Assembly (NCBI GenBank): GCA_019232905.1
Contig: JAFANA010000085.1
Span: 1-61,483 of the forward strand
DNA length: 61,483 nt
Direction: 5' to 3'
Source of the DNA: Vulcanimicrobiota bacterium
Lineage (GTDB): Bacteria; Vulcanimicrobiota; Vulcanimicrobiia; Vulcanimicrobiales; Vulcanimicrobiaceae
Shown here: positions 25,150 to 34,519 of the stretch, piece after piece
Numbering within the stretch: the first letter of the stretch is position 1
How the letters are laid out: each line of letters starts with the position of its first letter
Made by a program: the position numbers and the translations under genes
The notes under the pieces: generated by a model
What the model saw: only the letters and a program-made list of their open reading frames with translations
Database searches by the model: none
What the model was told of the DNA's origin: nothing

Positions 25150-25689
25150 TTATCTCGGCGTGATGTGGATGACGCATACGGCGCTATCCGCGCCGGGAAT
25201 GACGTCGAAACGCTCGACAGCGTCAAGGTACGCCGTCTCGCCTTCTGCGCAGTGAAGATCGAAGACGGTCGCTTCGCCGCATAAAACGTAAGCGAAGAGA
25301 AGCTCGTCTTCATCGACGAGATAACGCTGCGGTGTCGTGACGACTTCGACGTTGTGCGCGAAAGCACCACGCAGCGTCATGACGTTGAAGTCTCGAGCGG
25401 TAGCGGTGACGTGCGCTTCAACCGCTGCTTCGCCGCGGAACTCACAGGGCTCATGCCGGCGTAGAGGTACGTCGTTGCCGTCGACGGTGAGCGTTACCCC
25501 GTCATCCAGCGCGACGATCGTGCGGTCGTAGCCGCGGAAGTCGGAGAAAGGCCCATCGCGTTCGATCGTTGCAATCGAGACGCGCCAGGCGGGCGGCGAC
25601 TCAGCATCGGCGGCGATTTCGTCCGTAACACCGCCGCCGTTTTTCCAACGCTGCCGCCGATACTGGCTCGGACGAAGCAGCTCGATCAT
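25150..25689 (-). CDS. HutD family protein
   Basis: This 179-residue cupin-like protein starts with LRPSQYRRQRWKNGGGVTDEI, the HutD hallmark, and has the central DGPFSDFRGYDRTIVALDDGV. HutD is linked to histidine utilisation in other bacteria, where it may limit or tune the hut pathway. No hut genes are visible here. It begins three bases after the stop of the CRP-like regulator gene, so the two form one transcription unit. Confidence 0.88.
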   Translation of the reverse strand: MIELLRPSQYRRQRWKNGGGVTDEIAADAESPPAWRVSIATIERDGPFSDFRGYDRTIVALDDGVTLTVDGNDVPLRRHEPCEFRGEAAVEAHVTATARDFNVMTLRGAFAHNVEVVTTPQRYLVDEDELLFAYVLCGEATVFDLHCAEGETAYLDAVERFDVIPGADSAVCVIHITPR

Positions 25690-25692
25690 CTT

Positions 25693-26640
25693 CTAGACCG
25701 GCGGCGCTTGTACGTTATGCGCGAAAGCTTCCAGTCGCGCGCGATCGATCGCCTTGACGCGGCCGCGATCGAGTTCCACGGCGTTTGCGTTCTTCAGACG
25801 AAGTAACGCGCGGGCCGCCATATCGCGAACCGTACCGGCCGCTGCGGCGATTTGCGCTTGCGAGAGATTCTCGACGCCCGGAAGTCCTCGCGTCATACCG
25901 ACCGACGTGCGAGCGTAGCCGAGTAAGAATTTCGCGACGCGCTGCAGCACGTGCGCGAACGCGAGGTCGGCAATCGTGTCGATGGAACGGCGACGCGCTT
26001 GCGAACTTGCCACCAAGAATCCGAGCGCGAGTTCGGCATCGTTGCGAATCGCATGCATCACTGCTTCGCTCGGCAGCGTCACGACCGTTGCATCCGTCAA
26101 CGCTTCCGCGCGCGTCGTCGCGCCGCCGCCGTCGAACGTGCCGCTTTCGTTGAGCGTATCGTGCGTGAGGCGCTCACCGATGGTATGCGTTTTTCCGTCC
26201 GGCGAGAGCAGCGTGTAAATGACTTTACCGTTCTTGACGATTCCGAGGTACGGCCACATTTCGCCTTCGTCGAAGATCGTGTCGCCCGATTTATAGCTAC
26301 GCTCGCTCATTTGCGCGGCAAGCTCTTTGATCGTCGCAGCTTTTGCCTGCGTGAACTGCGGAACGTGCTGTAGGAACGTCTCGCCGTCTGCGTTCTCGTC
26401 GATGCGCTCGAGACGAATCGTCCAGCGGCTCCCGCCGAGATTACGCGCGTCCCACGAGAACCGTCCGGGGCGCAGCTGCGTCATCTCGTTGCGCAGCGCG
26501 CGTGGGTCGCTCTCTTCGTTGATTTCGAGGGCTCCCCCGAGCTGTAGCTTATCGAAGCTCTCGAGGATCTGCTCGGTCTTGCTCGCAGCGGGGAGCGACC
26601 GGGCATCGAGCGTGATGGCGGCGGGACGATTTATTGGCAT
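25693..26640 (-). CDS. DUF2249-CRP fusion transcriptional regulator
   Basis: Residues about 8-76 are a DUF2249 domain (LDARSLPAASKTEQILESFDKL, then GGSRWTIRLERI). Residues about 100-190 form a cyclic-nucleotide-binding-like domain (YKSGDTIFDEGEMWPYLGIVKNGKV). A Crp-type helix-turn-helix lies at about 235-300 (LSQAQIAAAAGTVRDMAARAL). DUF2249 occurs in proteins linked to nitrogen oxide and redox chemistry. A fused regulator would sense a small ligand. It is coupled to hutD and divergent from the thiolase gene, which it may regulate. Confidence 0.82.
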   Translation of the reverse strand: MPINRPAAITLDARSLPAASKTEQILESFDKLQLGGALEINEESDPRALRNEMTQLRPGRFSWDARNLGGSRWTIRLERIDENADGETFLQHVPQFTQAKAATIKELAAQMSERSYKSGDTIFDEGEMWPYLGIVKNGKVIYTLLSPDGKTHTIGERLTHDTLNESGTFDGGGATTRAEALTDATVVTLPSEAVMHAIRNDAELALGFLVASSQARRRSIDTIADLAFAHVLQRVAKFLLGYARTSVGMTRGLPGVENLSQAQIAAAAGTVRDMAARALLRLKNANAVELDRGRVKAIDRARLEAFAHNVQAPPV

Positions 26641-26706
26641 GACCCGCGTTGATTATGTAGGCTCGCTAGGGGTTCCTCGTTCGCCCGTGCGGAATAGTCC
26701 CGCGCC

Positions 26707-27909
26707 ATGACTAGCACACCCAACGACAATGACGTCGTCATTCTCGCAGGCGCCCGCACGCCGTTCGGCAATCTCGGCGGCGCCCTCGCCGATCTGACCG
26801 CCACCGATCTCGGCGTGGCGGCTGCCCAAGCCGCGATCGAACGCAGCGGCGTACCAACCGAGCAGATCGATGATGTGGTCTTCGGCAACGTCATGCAGAC
26901 GAGCCCCGACGCCATCTATCTCGCGCGCCATATCGGCCTTCGAGCCGGTCTGCCGATCGGCGTCCCCGCTTTGACGCTCAATCGCCTTTGTGGTTCCGGT
27001 CTGCAAGCGATTCTGACGGCCGCTCAGTCGTTGCGCCTCGGCGAGTCGACATACGCGCTTGCCGGCGGCACCGAAAATATGAGCCAGGCACCGCACATTG
27101 TGCGCGGCGCGCGCAAAGGATTTCACTTCGGTGCGAACGTGCAATTCGAGGACTCGCTTTGGACGGCGCTTACCGACTCGTATAGCGATACGCCGATGGC
27201 CGTAACCGCCGAAAATCTCGCGAAGAAGTACGGCATCGCGCGTGAGGCGTGCGACGAATTTGCGCTCGCGAGCCAATCGAATGCGCTCGAATCGCAGAGC
27301 AACGGCTACTTCGCCGACGAAATCGCCCCGGTCATTGTGGCGGGACCGAAAGGCACGCAAACAGTGATCGACAAGGATGAAGGACCGCGCGCCGGATTGA
27401 CGATGGAGAAGCTTGCGAAGCTGCCCGCGCGCTTCGTGAAAGACGGCGTTGTGACGCCGGGGAACGCAAGCGGTATTACGGATGGCGCCGCAGCCGTCGT
27501 GTTGACGACCGTGAAACAAGCGCGTAAAGACGGACGCACGTGGATCGGCCGTATCATCTCGGGCAGCGTGGTCGGCGTCGATCCCGAGATCATGGGTATC
27601 GGTCCCGCGGTTGCGATTCCCAAAGCGATGAAACGCGCCGGGCTGACGGAAAAAGATCTGCAGGTTATGGAGATCAACGAAGCGTTCGCACCGCAAGTGC
27701 TTGCATGTCTGAAAGATATGGGCACCAACGGTGTGCGCTTGAATCCGCACGGCGGTGCGATTTCGCTCGGTCACCCGCTAGGTGCGTCGGGTGCGCGACT
27801 CGCCGTGACGGTACTCAACGATCTGCGCCACCTCGGCGGCGGCTACGGCATTGCGTCTGCCTGCATCGGCGGCGGACAAGGCATCGCCGCGGTGCTCGCA
27901 GCGGAATAA
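26707..27909 (+). CDS. Acetyl-CoA C-acyltransferase (thiolase)
   Basis: This 400-residue enzyme has the nucleophilic cysteine in NRLCGSG (Cys95), the His in GGAISLGHPLGASGAR and the acid/base Cys in ASACIGGGQG. It condenses or cleaves acyl-CoA and acetyl-CoA. Motifs and length are normal; chain-length preference cannot be told. Together with the enoyl-CoA hydratase and 3-hydroxyacyl-CoA dehydrogenase at 33.7-35.4 kb it forms most of a short-chain acyl-CoA pathway. Divergent from the DUF2249-CRP regulator with 66 bases between. Confidence 0.93.
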   Translation: MTSTPNDNDVVILAGARTPFGNLGGALADLTATDLGVAAAQAAIERSGVPTEQIDDVVFGNVMQTSPDAIYLARHIGLRAGLPIGVPALTLNRLCGSGLQAILTAAQSLRLGESTYALAGGTENMSQAPHIVRGARKGFHFGANVQFEDSLWTALTDSYSDTPMAVTAENLAKKYGIAREACDEFALASQSNALESQSNGYFADEIAPVIVAGPKGTQTVIDKDEGPRAGLTMEKLAKLPARFVKDGVVTPGNASGITDGAAAVVLTTVKQARKDGRTWIGRIISGSVVGVDPEIMGIGPAVAIPKAMKRAGLTEKDLQVMEINEAFAPQVLACLKDMGTNGVRLNPHGGAISLGHPLGASGARLAVTVLNDLRHLGGGYGIASACIGGGQGIAAVLAAE

Positions 27910-27913
27910 GAGG

Positions 27914-28444
27914 ATGAACGACGTGAAGCGGTCGCGGTGGCTGATACCGGGCCGCTTCCTCGACCTGATCGCGATCGCCGTTGTCGTGTTCGTCGTCTGG
28001 AAGATCTTCATCGCGCCGCGCACGCTCAAAGGCGCCGACGCCTACCCCGCTCCTCGTATCGCCTATCAGCAACTCGACGGTGGTACGTTCCGCATCAGCG
28101 ACGAACGCGGGCGCGTTGTTTTTCTCGATTTTTTCGCATCCTGGTGCGAGCCGTGCAAGCTCGAGCTGCCGATGGTTGAGCAGTTCGCGCGCACGCATCC
28201 GGACGTGGCGGTCGTTCCGGTCGACGTCGGCGAACCGCGCGTCGTCGCGGCACGTTTCGCGAAGTCATACAAGTTGCAGCACGTCGCGCTCGATCCGACC
28301 AGCAGCGCGCAAGGCTTTTTTCAGGTTCAAGGCTTTCCGACGATCGTCGTGATCGATCCACAAGGACGCGTCCGGGCGACCTGGTCAGGGTTCAATCCCG
28401 CAATTGCATTGGCGATGTCGAACGCAGAAAAAGAATTGCAGTAG
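27914..28444 (+). CDS. TlpA/ResA-like thioredoxin-fold protein
   Basis: The ATG at 27914 (the open frame extends upstream) follows GAGG at once. The 176-residue product has an N-terminal transmembrane anchor (about 14-35) and a thioredoxin domain with active site WCEPCK and a cis-Pro segment GFPTIVVID. It is an extracytoplasmic disulfide reductase, perhaps for cytochrome c maturation; small c-type cytochromes are encoded at 41.9 and 55.9 kb. It starts four bases after the thiolase gene. Confidence 0.85.
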   Translation: MNDVKRSRWLIPGRFLDLIAIAVVVFVVWKIFIAPRTLKGADAYPAPRIAYQQLDGGTFRISDERGRVVFLDFFASWCEPCKLELPMVEQFARTHPDVAVVPVDVGEPRVVAARFAKSYKLQHVALDPTSSAQGFFQVQGFPTIVVIDPQGRVRATWSGFNPAIALAMSNAEKELQ

Positions 28445-28529
28445 CGCACGCGTTCCGGCTCGTGAAAAAGTTTGTCTTGACGAACGCGTAGAACGTCCCC
28501 ACGTTGCACTTCATAGAAGGAGATGCCAC

Positions 28530-29087
28530 ATGGCTTTCAAGCGATGGTTATTCGCACTTGGTGCGAGCGTACTGTTTCTGATGCCGGTTGCCGGCGTAGC
28601 GCAGACGATGGAGTCGACGCCGATTCCCCTGCCCGGCAAACCGGATTTTTCGGCGATGCAATTTATGGTCGGAACATGGTCGTGCCGGACCACCAGTTCG
28701 CGGCGGCCCGCTCCGTATATCTCGACGTCGACGTATACGATGAGTCCGGATGGATGGTGGCTCAACGAGACCACCGTGCAAAATCCGGTTCCCTGGTTCA
28801 ATCAGCGCGTCACGAGCTACGATAAATTCACGTACGACTCCGACACAAAACGTTGGATCGATATGACGTACGGCGACATGGGGACGTACGGACTCACGAC
28901 TTCCACCGGTTGGAACGGCAATGCAATGGTCTGGCACGACGCCAATTTCGCGCCGGGTGCGGACGTAAAATCAGCGAGTGATCTCACCGTTACAAAGGTT
29001 AGCTCCGGTAAGATGACCGGAACGTCGTCGTTCACCGAAGCGAGTGGACGCACGATCAACGTCGTCTCAACGTGTACGAAGAGTTAG
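28530..29087 (+). CDS. Exported protein, DUF1579-like
   Basis: The ATG at 28530 is preceded by AAGGAG about eight bases upstream. A signal peptide ending GVAQT is followed by a beta-rich domain with MQFMVGTWSCRTTSS and WIDMTYGDMG, recalling secreted DUF1579-type proteins. Function unknown. The gene converges with the transporter gene and their ends overlap by four bases. Confidence 0.68.
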   Translation: MAFKRWLFALGASVLFLMPVAGVAQTMESTPIPLPGKPDFSAMQFMVGTWSCRTTSSRRPAPYISTSTYTMSPDGWWLNETTVQNPVPWFNQRVTSYDKFTYDSDTKRWIDMTYGDMGTYGLTTSTGWNGNAMVWHDANFAPGADVKSASDLTVTKVSSGKMTGTSSFTEASGRTINVVSTCTKS

Positions 29088-30385
29088 CTCTTTCCCCAGA
29101 AGACAAAGATACTGATCGCCGCCGCGCCCATGACCGCCACGGTCGCCCAGCCCCAAATGCGCGCGGCGAGCGAACTCCGCCATTTGCCCATTAACCGTCC
29201 ATCGCTAGCGAAATGCACGAGCACCGCAAGCAGCGGGACGGCGACCACGCCGTTGATCACCGCCGACCAGAAGAGCGCGGCGATCGGATTGACGTGTGCG
29301 AATCCGATGATCATCGCTATGATCATGCCGACGATGAGCGCACCATAAAATCCGGGAGCGCGCTTCAGCGGTAAGTCCAGCCCGTGTTTCCAGTCGAACG
29401 ATTCCGCGGCGACATACGCCGATGAGCCGACGAGTGCGGGAATGGCGAGCAGCCCGGTCCCGACCATGCCGAGGGTGAACAGAAGATAGGCGAACTTGCC
29501 GGCAAGAGGTTCCAGCGCTTTTGCAGCGTCTTGCGCCGATTGAATGTTCGTCAGCCCGTGCGCGTGAAGCGTTACGGCCGTCGTCACGATGATAAAAAAC
29601 GCGACGACGTTCGAGAAGATCATCCCGGTGTCGATGTCGAGATGCGCATCGGCGATCTCTTGTTGGGTCGCGCCGCGACGCTGCTTGATCGAATTGCGCC
29701 CCATCGCCTTCTCTTCCTCGACCATCAGGCACGCTTGCCAAAAGAAGAGGTACGGTGTAATCGTCGTACCGAGCACCGCCATTGCCGTCGTAATCCACGT
29801 CGAATTCCACGAGACTTCCGGAACCACGAGATGCCGCAGCGCGTCTCCCCAGTGCGCGTGCACGACGAACGCGGTGATGATGTAAGCAAAGAGCGAGAGC
29901 GTCAGCCACTTGACCACGGCGAAGATGCTGCGATACGAGAAGAAAATCTGAAAGACGAGCAAAAGTCCGCCGAAGAGCAAGATCCACGCCCACTGCGGTA
30001 AGCCGGCGACCATTTGCGCCGACGCCGCCATGCCTTCCAAGTCGGCGCCCGCATTGAGAATGTTTGCGCCGATCACGGCGACGCCGAGCGGATACAACAG
30101 CCAGAGCGGCAACCGCTTGCGCATGTTGGTCGCGAATCCGACGCCCGTCACCATGCCGATCCGCGCGCACATGCCTTGAATCACCGACATCATCGGCGTC
30201 GTGATCAGCACGAGCCACAGCATCGAAAAGCCGGCAGTTGCGCCGGCTACGGAATAGGTGGAGATTCCCGACGGATCGTCGTCGGATGCGCCGGTAATCA
30301 GTCCCGGACCAAGAACGTCAAACCAGCGGCGCCATCCGGGCGCTTGCGTCTGCTCCTGGCTCTTTCCGGTGTCGACTGATTCCAT
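29084..30385 (-). CDS. Nramp-related divalent metal transporter (altered metal site)
   Basis: This 433-residue protein has about 11 transmembrane helices with the Nramp (LeuT-type) fold. In helix 1 the metal motif DPGN is replaced by DPSG (in GASDDDPSGIST). In helix 6 the canonical MPHN/MPH is replaced by ITPYLFFWQ. Both changes occur in the Nramp-related transporter clade with altered metal selectivity (proposed Mg2+ or other ions rather than Mn2+/Fe2+). Substrate is inferred. No regulatory or partner gene is adjacent. Confidence 0.85.
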   Translation of the reverse strand: MESVDTGKSQEQTQAPGWRRWFDVLGPGLITGASDDDPSGISTYSVAGATAGFSMLWLVLITTPMMSVIQGMCARIGMVTGVGFATNMRKRLPLWLLYPLGVAVIGANILNAGADLEGMAASAQMVAGLPQWAWILLFGGLLLVFQIFFSYRSIFAVVKWLTLSLFAYIITAFVVHAHWGDALRHLVVPEVSWNSTWITTAMAVLGTTITPYLFFWQACLMVEEEKAMGRNSIKQRRGATQQEIADAHLDIDTGMIFSNVVAFFIIVTTAVTLHAHGLTNIQSAQDAAKALEPLAGKFAYLLFTLGMVGTGLLAIPALVGSSAYVAAESFDWKHGLDLPLKRAPGFYGALIVGMIIAMIIGFAHVNPIAALFWSAVINGVVAVPLLAVLVHFASDGRLMGKWRSSLAARIWGWATVAVMGAAAISIFVFWGKS

Positions 30386-30431
30386 GCCGTGAAGACATAC
30401 CCGTAATCCCCTACAGCAAACGGTCCCACCG

Positions 30432-30474
30432 TGTCATCCTGAACGAAGCAAAGCGCAGTTGAAGGATCGCCTCA
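30432..30474. repeat. Half copy of the intergenic repeat
   Basis: TGTCATCCTGAAC, then GTTGAAGGATCGCCTCA, matching the left half of the element at 25051-25099. It lies between the transporter start and the stop of the secreted protein gene. Confidence 0.7.
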
Positions 30475-31419
30475 TCACTCATGCCTGAACGGATCCCCCT
30501 CAATCTCCCCCATCAAGATAGCATCAGGCAACAGCGTGAACGCCGGCAACACAAAATGCACGACGTTATCTTTCAACGTCCCGTCGATCGGCCCAATCGG
30601 CTTGTCCGTATGCGCTATCGTCAGCCCATAATACAGTGAAGAATCGAGCACGAACGGAAACCAGACGTCGATCGTGGTGCCGGCGGCGACGTGGATCGGC
30701 ACCGTGGATTGAGCTTTGCCGCTAAGAAAGAAGTAACTGTTTCCGCCGTAGGTCACCCAGCTCTCTGCTTCAGTCGGCGCGCGTCCACGCAACGTGATCG
30801 TACCGCTCGCCGCATCGGTGCGGCCAAAAGCAATCGTCGCTTCATATGGGCTGGAGTCAAAATTACCGCGCGCATTTTGTCGCGAGAGATCGATGGCGGG
30901 CGAAATCGGGTCACCGCCCGCACCCCAGAAGCGTTCCGGGCCACCTCGTTCGCGCATTCGCTCGTCGGCGGCTTGAACAACCGAAAGATGTTGCGCTGCG
31001 CTCTCGATCAGTGACTGCGGAACGCCGACTTGCGTCAAGAAATACGAACTCGGACCCAGCATATACGCCCGGCGGGCGTCATTGCCGCAGCACACCGATC
31101 CGTCGGTTCGGAGCTGATACGAATCCAGCAACCACCACGTTTGGTAGCGGTACTCAAAGCGATCGAGTTCCGACCAAACGCCATCGTGCCATTGAACGAG
31201 CCCGGCTCCCAGACCAGTCGAAACGACTGCATCGATCTGAACGCCGCTTGGATGCGGGTGATTAATTCGTGCCGACAACAGCGATGGTAACGCACGGTGA
31301 ATTGCGCGGACCTCCTTGCCCGGCCCGGCGTCGTCGGCCAACGTCACATGAGGAAGTCCGCTGACTAGCCCCAAGGTCGAGACGACGAGCCAGGCAATGA
31401 TCGTGCGCATTGTGCCCAT
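30475..31419 (-). CDS. Exported protein of unknown function
   Basis: The open frame starts with TTG at 31425, but ATG at 31419 (or 31410) is more natural; ATG 31419 is used. A signal peptide ends near LADDAG. The 314-residue mature part contains a hydrophobic middle, a CCGNDARR segment and a large Gly/Ser-rich region, with no recognisable catalytic motif. The stop abuts the half repeat downstream. Confidence 0.6.
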   Translation of the reverse strand: MGTMRTIIAWLVVSTLGLVSGLPHVTLADDAGPGKEVRAIHRALPSLLSARINHPHPSGVQIDAVVSTGLGAGLVQWHDGVWSELDRFEYRYQTWWLLDSYQLRTDGSVCCGNDARRAYMLGPSSYFLTQVGVPQSLIESAAQHLSVVQAADERMRERGGPERFWGAGGDPISPAIDLSRQNARGNFDSSPYEATIAFGRTDAASGTITLRGRAPTEAESWVTYGGNSYFFLSGKAQSTVPIHVAAGTTIDVWFPFVLDSSLYYGLTIAHTDKPIGPIDGTLKDNVVHFVLPAFTLLPDAILMGEIEGDPFRHE

Positions 31420-31473
31420 TATCAAGTAGACGCTCGCGTGAAGACCGGCGTGACCGAGGGTATATCATGAAGC

Positions 31474-33711
31474 ATGAGGGACGGGCGCATGCTCGGCCGG
31501 GTCATCCACGGCACAGGGGAATCCGAACCTTCGGATCTTGTTACTGTACTTCTTGCTGCGGCGCAGAGCGAACCGCGGCCGCGGGTCTTAACGATTACCG
31601 GTCCGCCGCAAAGTGGGAAGAGCCGTACCCTTGCCGAGTTCGTGCGCCGCTGCGGTGTCAACGCATTCACCGTACCGCTGACGGAAGAAGACACGACGCT
31701 TTTCGCGTTCGTTTTCGCGCTCGTGCATTCAATGGGTCCGATTGCGCGCGGCGCTCAGCTCTCCTTTAATGCGGTGCACGCTCGTCTTTCGACACCCAAT
31801 CCGATTCCACAACTCGTCACGTGGCTGTGCGCGCACATCGGCGCGGACGCGTGGATCGCGGTCGATAACGTCGAGTTGTTGGAAGCGCAGTCGCAGGTTT
31901 CGCAATTCTTACTTGCAATGGCCGAACGATGCCCGCGCGTTCGATGGCTGTTCGCGGGCCGGCGCCTTGACGCGTTCCCGGGTGCGGCGGCATCGTTTGA
32001 AACCGTTGCCATTGCCGCTCTCCCAGTGCACGATGTGCTTGCGCGTCTCGATGCAACGGAACGCGAACTGCTCGCCTCCGTTGCGCCGTTGCGCGCACTC
32101 GAACCGCGCCTGATCGCCGCAATCTTAGGCGAGGCGGGAACGCTACTCGTACGTCGCCTCTACGAACGCCTTCCGGTGCTTTTTGAAGTGGACGTATCGG
32201 TTCGACTGCACCGCGACGTCCGGCGAGAGCTGCTAACGGGACTGCAGGCGACGGGGTCGACCGCCTTGCAATCTGCCGTCGCGCGTTGCGGCGCAGCGTT
32301 GGAAGCCTATGAGTTTTACGAAGAGCTTTTGCAGATGTATTTGCGCAACGGTACGCATGGGGCACTCGAAGAGGTGATGGCGCGGCGCGGTCTCGTGCTG
32401 GCCGACCACGTCAATGCCGACACGCTCGACGCCGCGCTGCGCGCCGTCTCTTCCGAATCGCCCGGCGTGCGTTCGCTGCAAGCGATTCTCGCTTCCCGGC
32501 GCGGGCAATATGACCTTGCCGAAACGCTATTTGAAAGTGCCGCGCGCATGGCCCGGCACCCGCTTGCAGCGCAAATTGAGTACGCGTACGGCTGTGATCT
32601 CTTGCGCCGTAAACGCACTGATTGCGCGCCGATTTTCGAACATCTCCTGAGCGGTAACGTTCCGGGCGCGCCGCATCAAAGCGAGATTCGTTCGGCGCTT
32701 GCTCAGGCGTATGTATTGTGCGAAAAACCGGCGGCCGCATTGGAACAGATCAAGTTTGCCTTGCACGTCTCGCCGGACGGTTCCGATTCGTCCATTGTAA
32801 AAACGCGCGCTGCTTACGTCTACTTCCATGCCGCGCAGGACCTTGCTCTTGCCGAACGGATTGCGTCCGAGGCGCTGGCGCAAGCACTGCAAACGCGAAC
32901 GTACGCGGTTGCCGTCGGCGCAGCGTCTCTAGTATACGACCTCGCCTGCGAACGCGACCGGCCGCGCGAGGCGATCGCGGCATTGAATTTGCTGGCCGAC
33001 TGCGGCATCAAACTCGGAAACGTAGGCTTTCAATCGTATGCGGTTATCGCGATGCTGGAGTATCATGTCGAGGCGGGAAATTTAGCGCAGATTGCGCACG
33101 ACGTCGGAACCCTGCGTTCGTTCGACATTTCCTGCGAGTCGCTCGAGGCCTCGGAAGCGCTCGTCGCAGCGGAGGCGATGCAGCGTTCGTGGCGCGGTGA
33201 GTTTGAGAGCGCGTACAAGTTGCTCGAGCCGGCCGCCGCGCACGCCGCGGGTGAAGATCATCGCGCACTGCGCGAGGCGCAACTCGGCTTCTTCGCCGCG
33301 GGCGCGCATCGCAACGTTGCCGCGCGCGAGCACGCTCGGCGAGCGTCGCGTTTGCTCGACCTCATCGATCCGTCGACACATAAAGCCGTGCGCGCGCGCA
33401 TATTACTTGCTCTTGCGAAGAGCGCGCTCGGCGACGTCGCCGGCGCGGAGGACCAATTTGCTTGCTGCGCTGAATCTGCAGCGCGTTTTCCACGGCTAGC
33501 CGCGGTTCGAGACGGCGCGGTGCTCATTCACCGCTGGATCCAGGGCGACGCAAACGCCGCCGCCTTGTCGGAATCATTCGCGCTCATGCACCGGCGAGGC
33601 GCGGGCGGCTTTGCTATGATGCTCGATGAGTTTCCGCGCCCAAGCCCGCGCTTCGATGCGTTCGCTTCTACGAACCGGCGACGCCTGACGGCGCGACCGG
33701 CGAGTAGCTGA
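31474..33711 (+). CDS. MalT/STAND-like ATPase with TPR repeats, no HTH
   Basis: This 745-residue protein has a Walker A motif GPPQSGKS (43-50) and an AWIAVDNVELL Walker B-like strand, then an all-helical region of TPR-type repeats (about 260-720). This is the ATPase-plus-TPR core of MalT-type STAND regulators. The LuxR-type HTH expected at the C-terminus is missing; the end is a short basic tail (RRRLTARPASS). It could be a truncated regulator or a ligand-controlled ATPase with another partner. The ATG at 31474 is used; 31489 is a possible alternative. Confidence 0.75.
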   Translation: MRDGRMLGRVIHGTGESEPSDLVTVLLAAAQSEPRPRVLTITGPPQSGKSRTLAEFVRRCGVNAFTVPLTEEDTTLFAFVFALVHSMGPIARGAQLSFNAVHARLSTPNPIPQLVTWLCAHIGADAWIAVDNVELLEAQSQVSQFLLAMAERCPRVRWLFAGRRLDAFPGAAASFETVAIAALPVHDVLARLDATERELLASVAPLRALEPRLIAAILGEAGTLLVRRLYERLPVLFEVDVSVRLHRDVRRELLTGLQATGSTALQSAVARCGAALEAYEFYEELLQMYLRNGTHGALEEVMARRGLVLADHVNADTLDAALRAVSSESPGVRSLQAILASRRGQYDLAETLFESAARMARHPLAAQIEYAYGCDLLRRKRTDCAPIFEHLLSGNVPGAPHQSEIRSALAQAYVLCEKPAAALEQIKFALHVSPDGSDSSIVKTRAAYVYFHAAQDLALAERIASEALAQALQTRTYAVAVGAASLVYDLACERDRPREAIAALNLLADCGIKLGNVGFQSYAVIAMLEYHVEAGNLAQIAHDVGTLRSFDISCESLEASEALVAAEAMQRSWRGEFESAYKLLEPAAAHAAGEDHRALREAQLGFFAAGAHRNVAAREHARRASRLLDLIDPSTHKAVRARILLALAKSALGDVAGAEDQFACCAESAARFPRLAAVRDGAVLIHRWIQGDANAAALSESFALMHRRGAGGFAMMLDEFPRPSPRFDAFASTNRRRLTARPASS

Positions 33712-33730
33712 CCCTCCGGCGCGTTCTAAC

Positions 33731-34519
33731 CTAACTCGCCGTCCAGTTCGGTTTGCGCTTTTCGAGAAACGCGCCGGTGCCTTCGCGAAAATCATTCGTG
33801 TCGACGAGCGTGCCGAACTCGATCGCTTCGAGCTCGAGCGCGTCGTCGATCGAAAGATGCGCGCCGTTGTTGATGACGCGTTTGCACGATGCGATCGCGA
33901 GCGGCGCTTTCGACGCGATCATGTTCGCGATGCGTTTTGCTTCGTCAAGCAGATTCGCGAGCGGAACGACGCGCTGCACGAGTCCGATACGCAGCGCTTC
34001 GGCTGCATCGATCGTTTCGCCGGTAAGACAGAGATACGCCGCCATGCCTTTGCCGACGAGGCGCGTCGTGCGTTGCGAACCGCCGAAGCCGGGAATCAGG
34101 CCGAGGTTGACTTCCGGCTGACCGAACTTCGCGTTTTCGCTTGCAATCATGATGTCGCCGCCCATCGCGAGTTCGCATCCTCCGCCGAGAGCGAAGCCGT
34201 TGACCGCGACGATCACGGGCTTGCGAAGGCGTTCCATTTGGCGCGTTACGCGCTGACCGCTGCGCGCTTTGTCTGCGCCCGCACCCGCGTTTTGCAATGC
34301 ATTGAGTTCGCCGATATCGGCGCCGGCGGCAAAGGCTTTTTCGCCCGATCCCGTCACGACGACCGCGCGTACAGCTTCGTCGCGTTCGAGCTTCGCGAGT
34401 GCCTCCGACACTTCGCGGAGAAGCGCGGCGTTGAGTGCGTTGAGCACCTTCGGACGGTTGAGCGTGATGATTCCGACGGCGCCGTCGCGCTCGACGAGAA
34501 TGTTTTCGAACTCAGGCAT
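33731..34519 (-). CDS. Enoyl-CoA hydratase/isomerase (crotonase) family
   Basis: This 262-residue enzyme shows the crotonase pattern: AFAAGADIGEL, VNGFALGGGCELAMGGDIMIAS, and the catalytic Glu segment QPEVNLGLIPGFGGSQR. It hydrates trans-2-enoyl-CoA. Length normal. Its start lies within the last codons of the hydroxyacyl-CoA dehydrogenase gene upstream (8-base overlap), so both enzymes come from one message. Confidence 0.92.
   Translation of the reverse strand: MPEFENILVERDGAVGIITLNRPKVLNALNAALLREVSEALAKLERDEAVRAVVVTGSGEKAFAAGADIGELNALQNAGAGADKARSGQRVTRQMERLRKPVIVAVNGFALGGGCELAMGGDIMIASENAKFGQPEVNLGLIPGFGGSQRTTRLVGKGMAAYLCLTGETIDAAEALRIGLVQRVVPLANLLDEAKRIANMIASKAPLAIASCKRVINNGAHLSIDDALELEAIEFGTLVDTNDFREGTGAFLEKRKPNWTAS

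Noticed and set aside
29205-30218. A 337-codon open frame on the minus strand
   Set aside because: It reads the transporter gene in another frame and gives an Arg/Asp-rich sequence with no domain.
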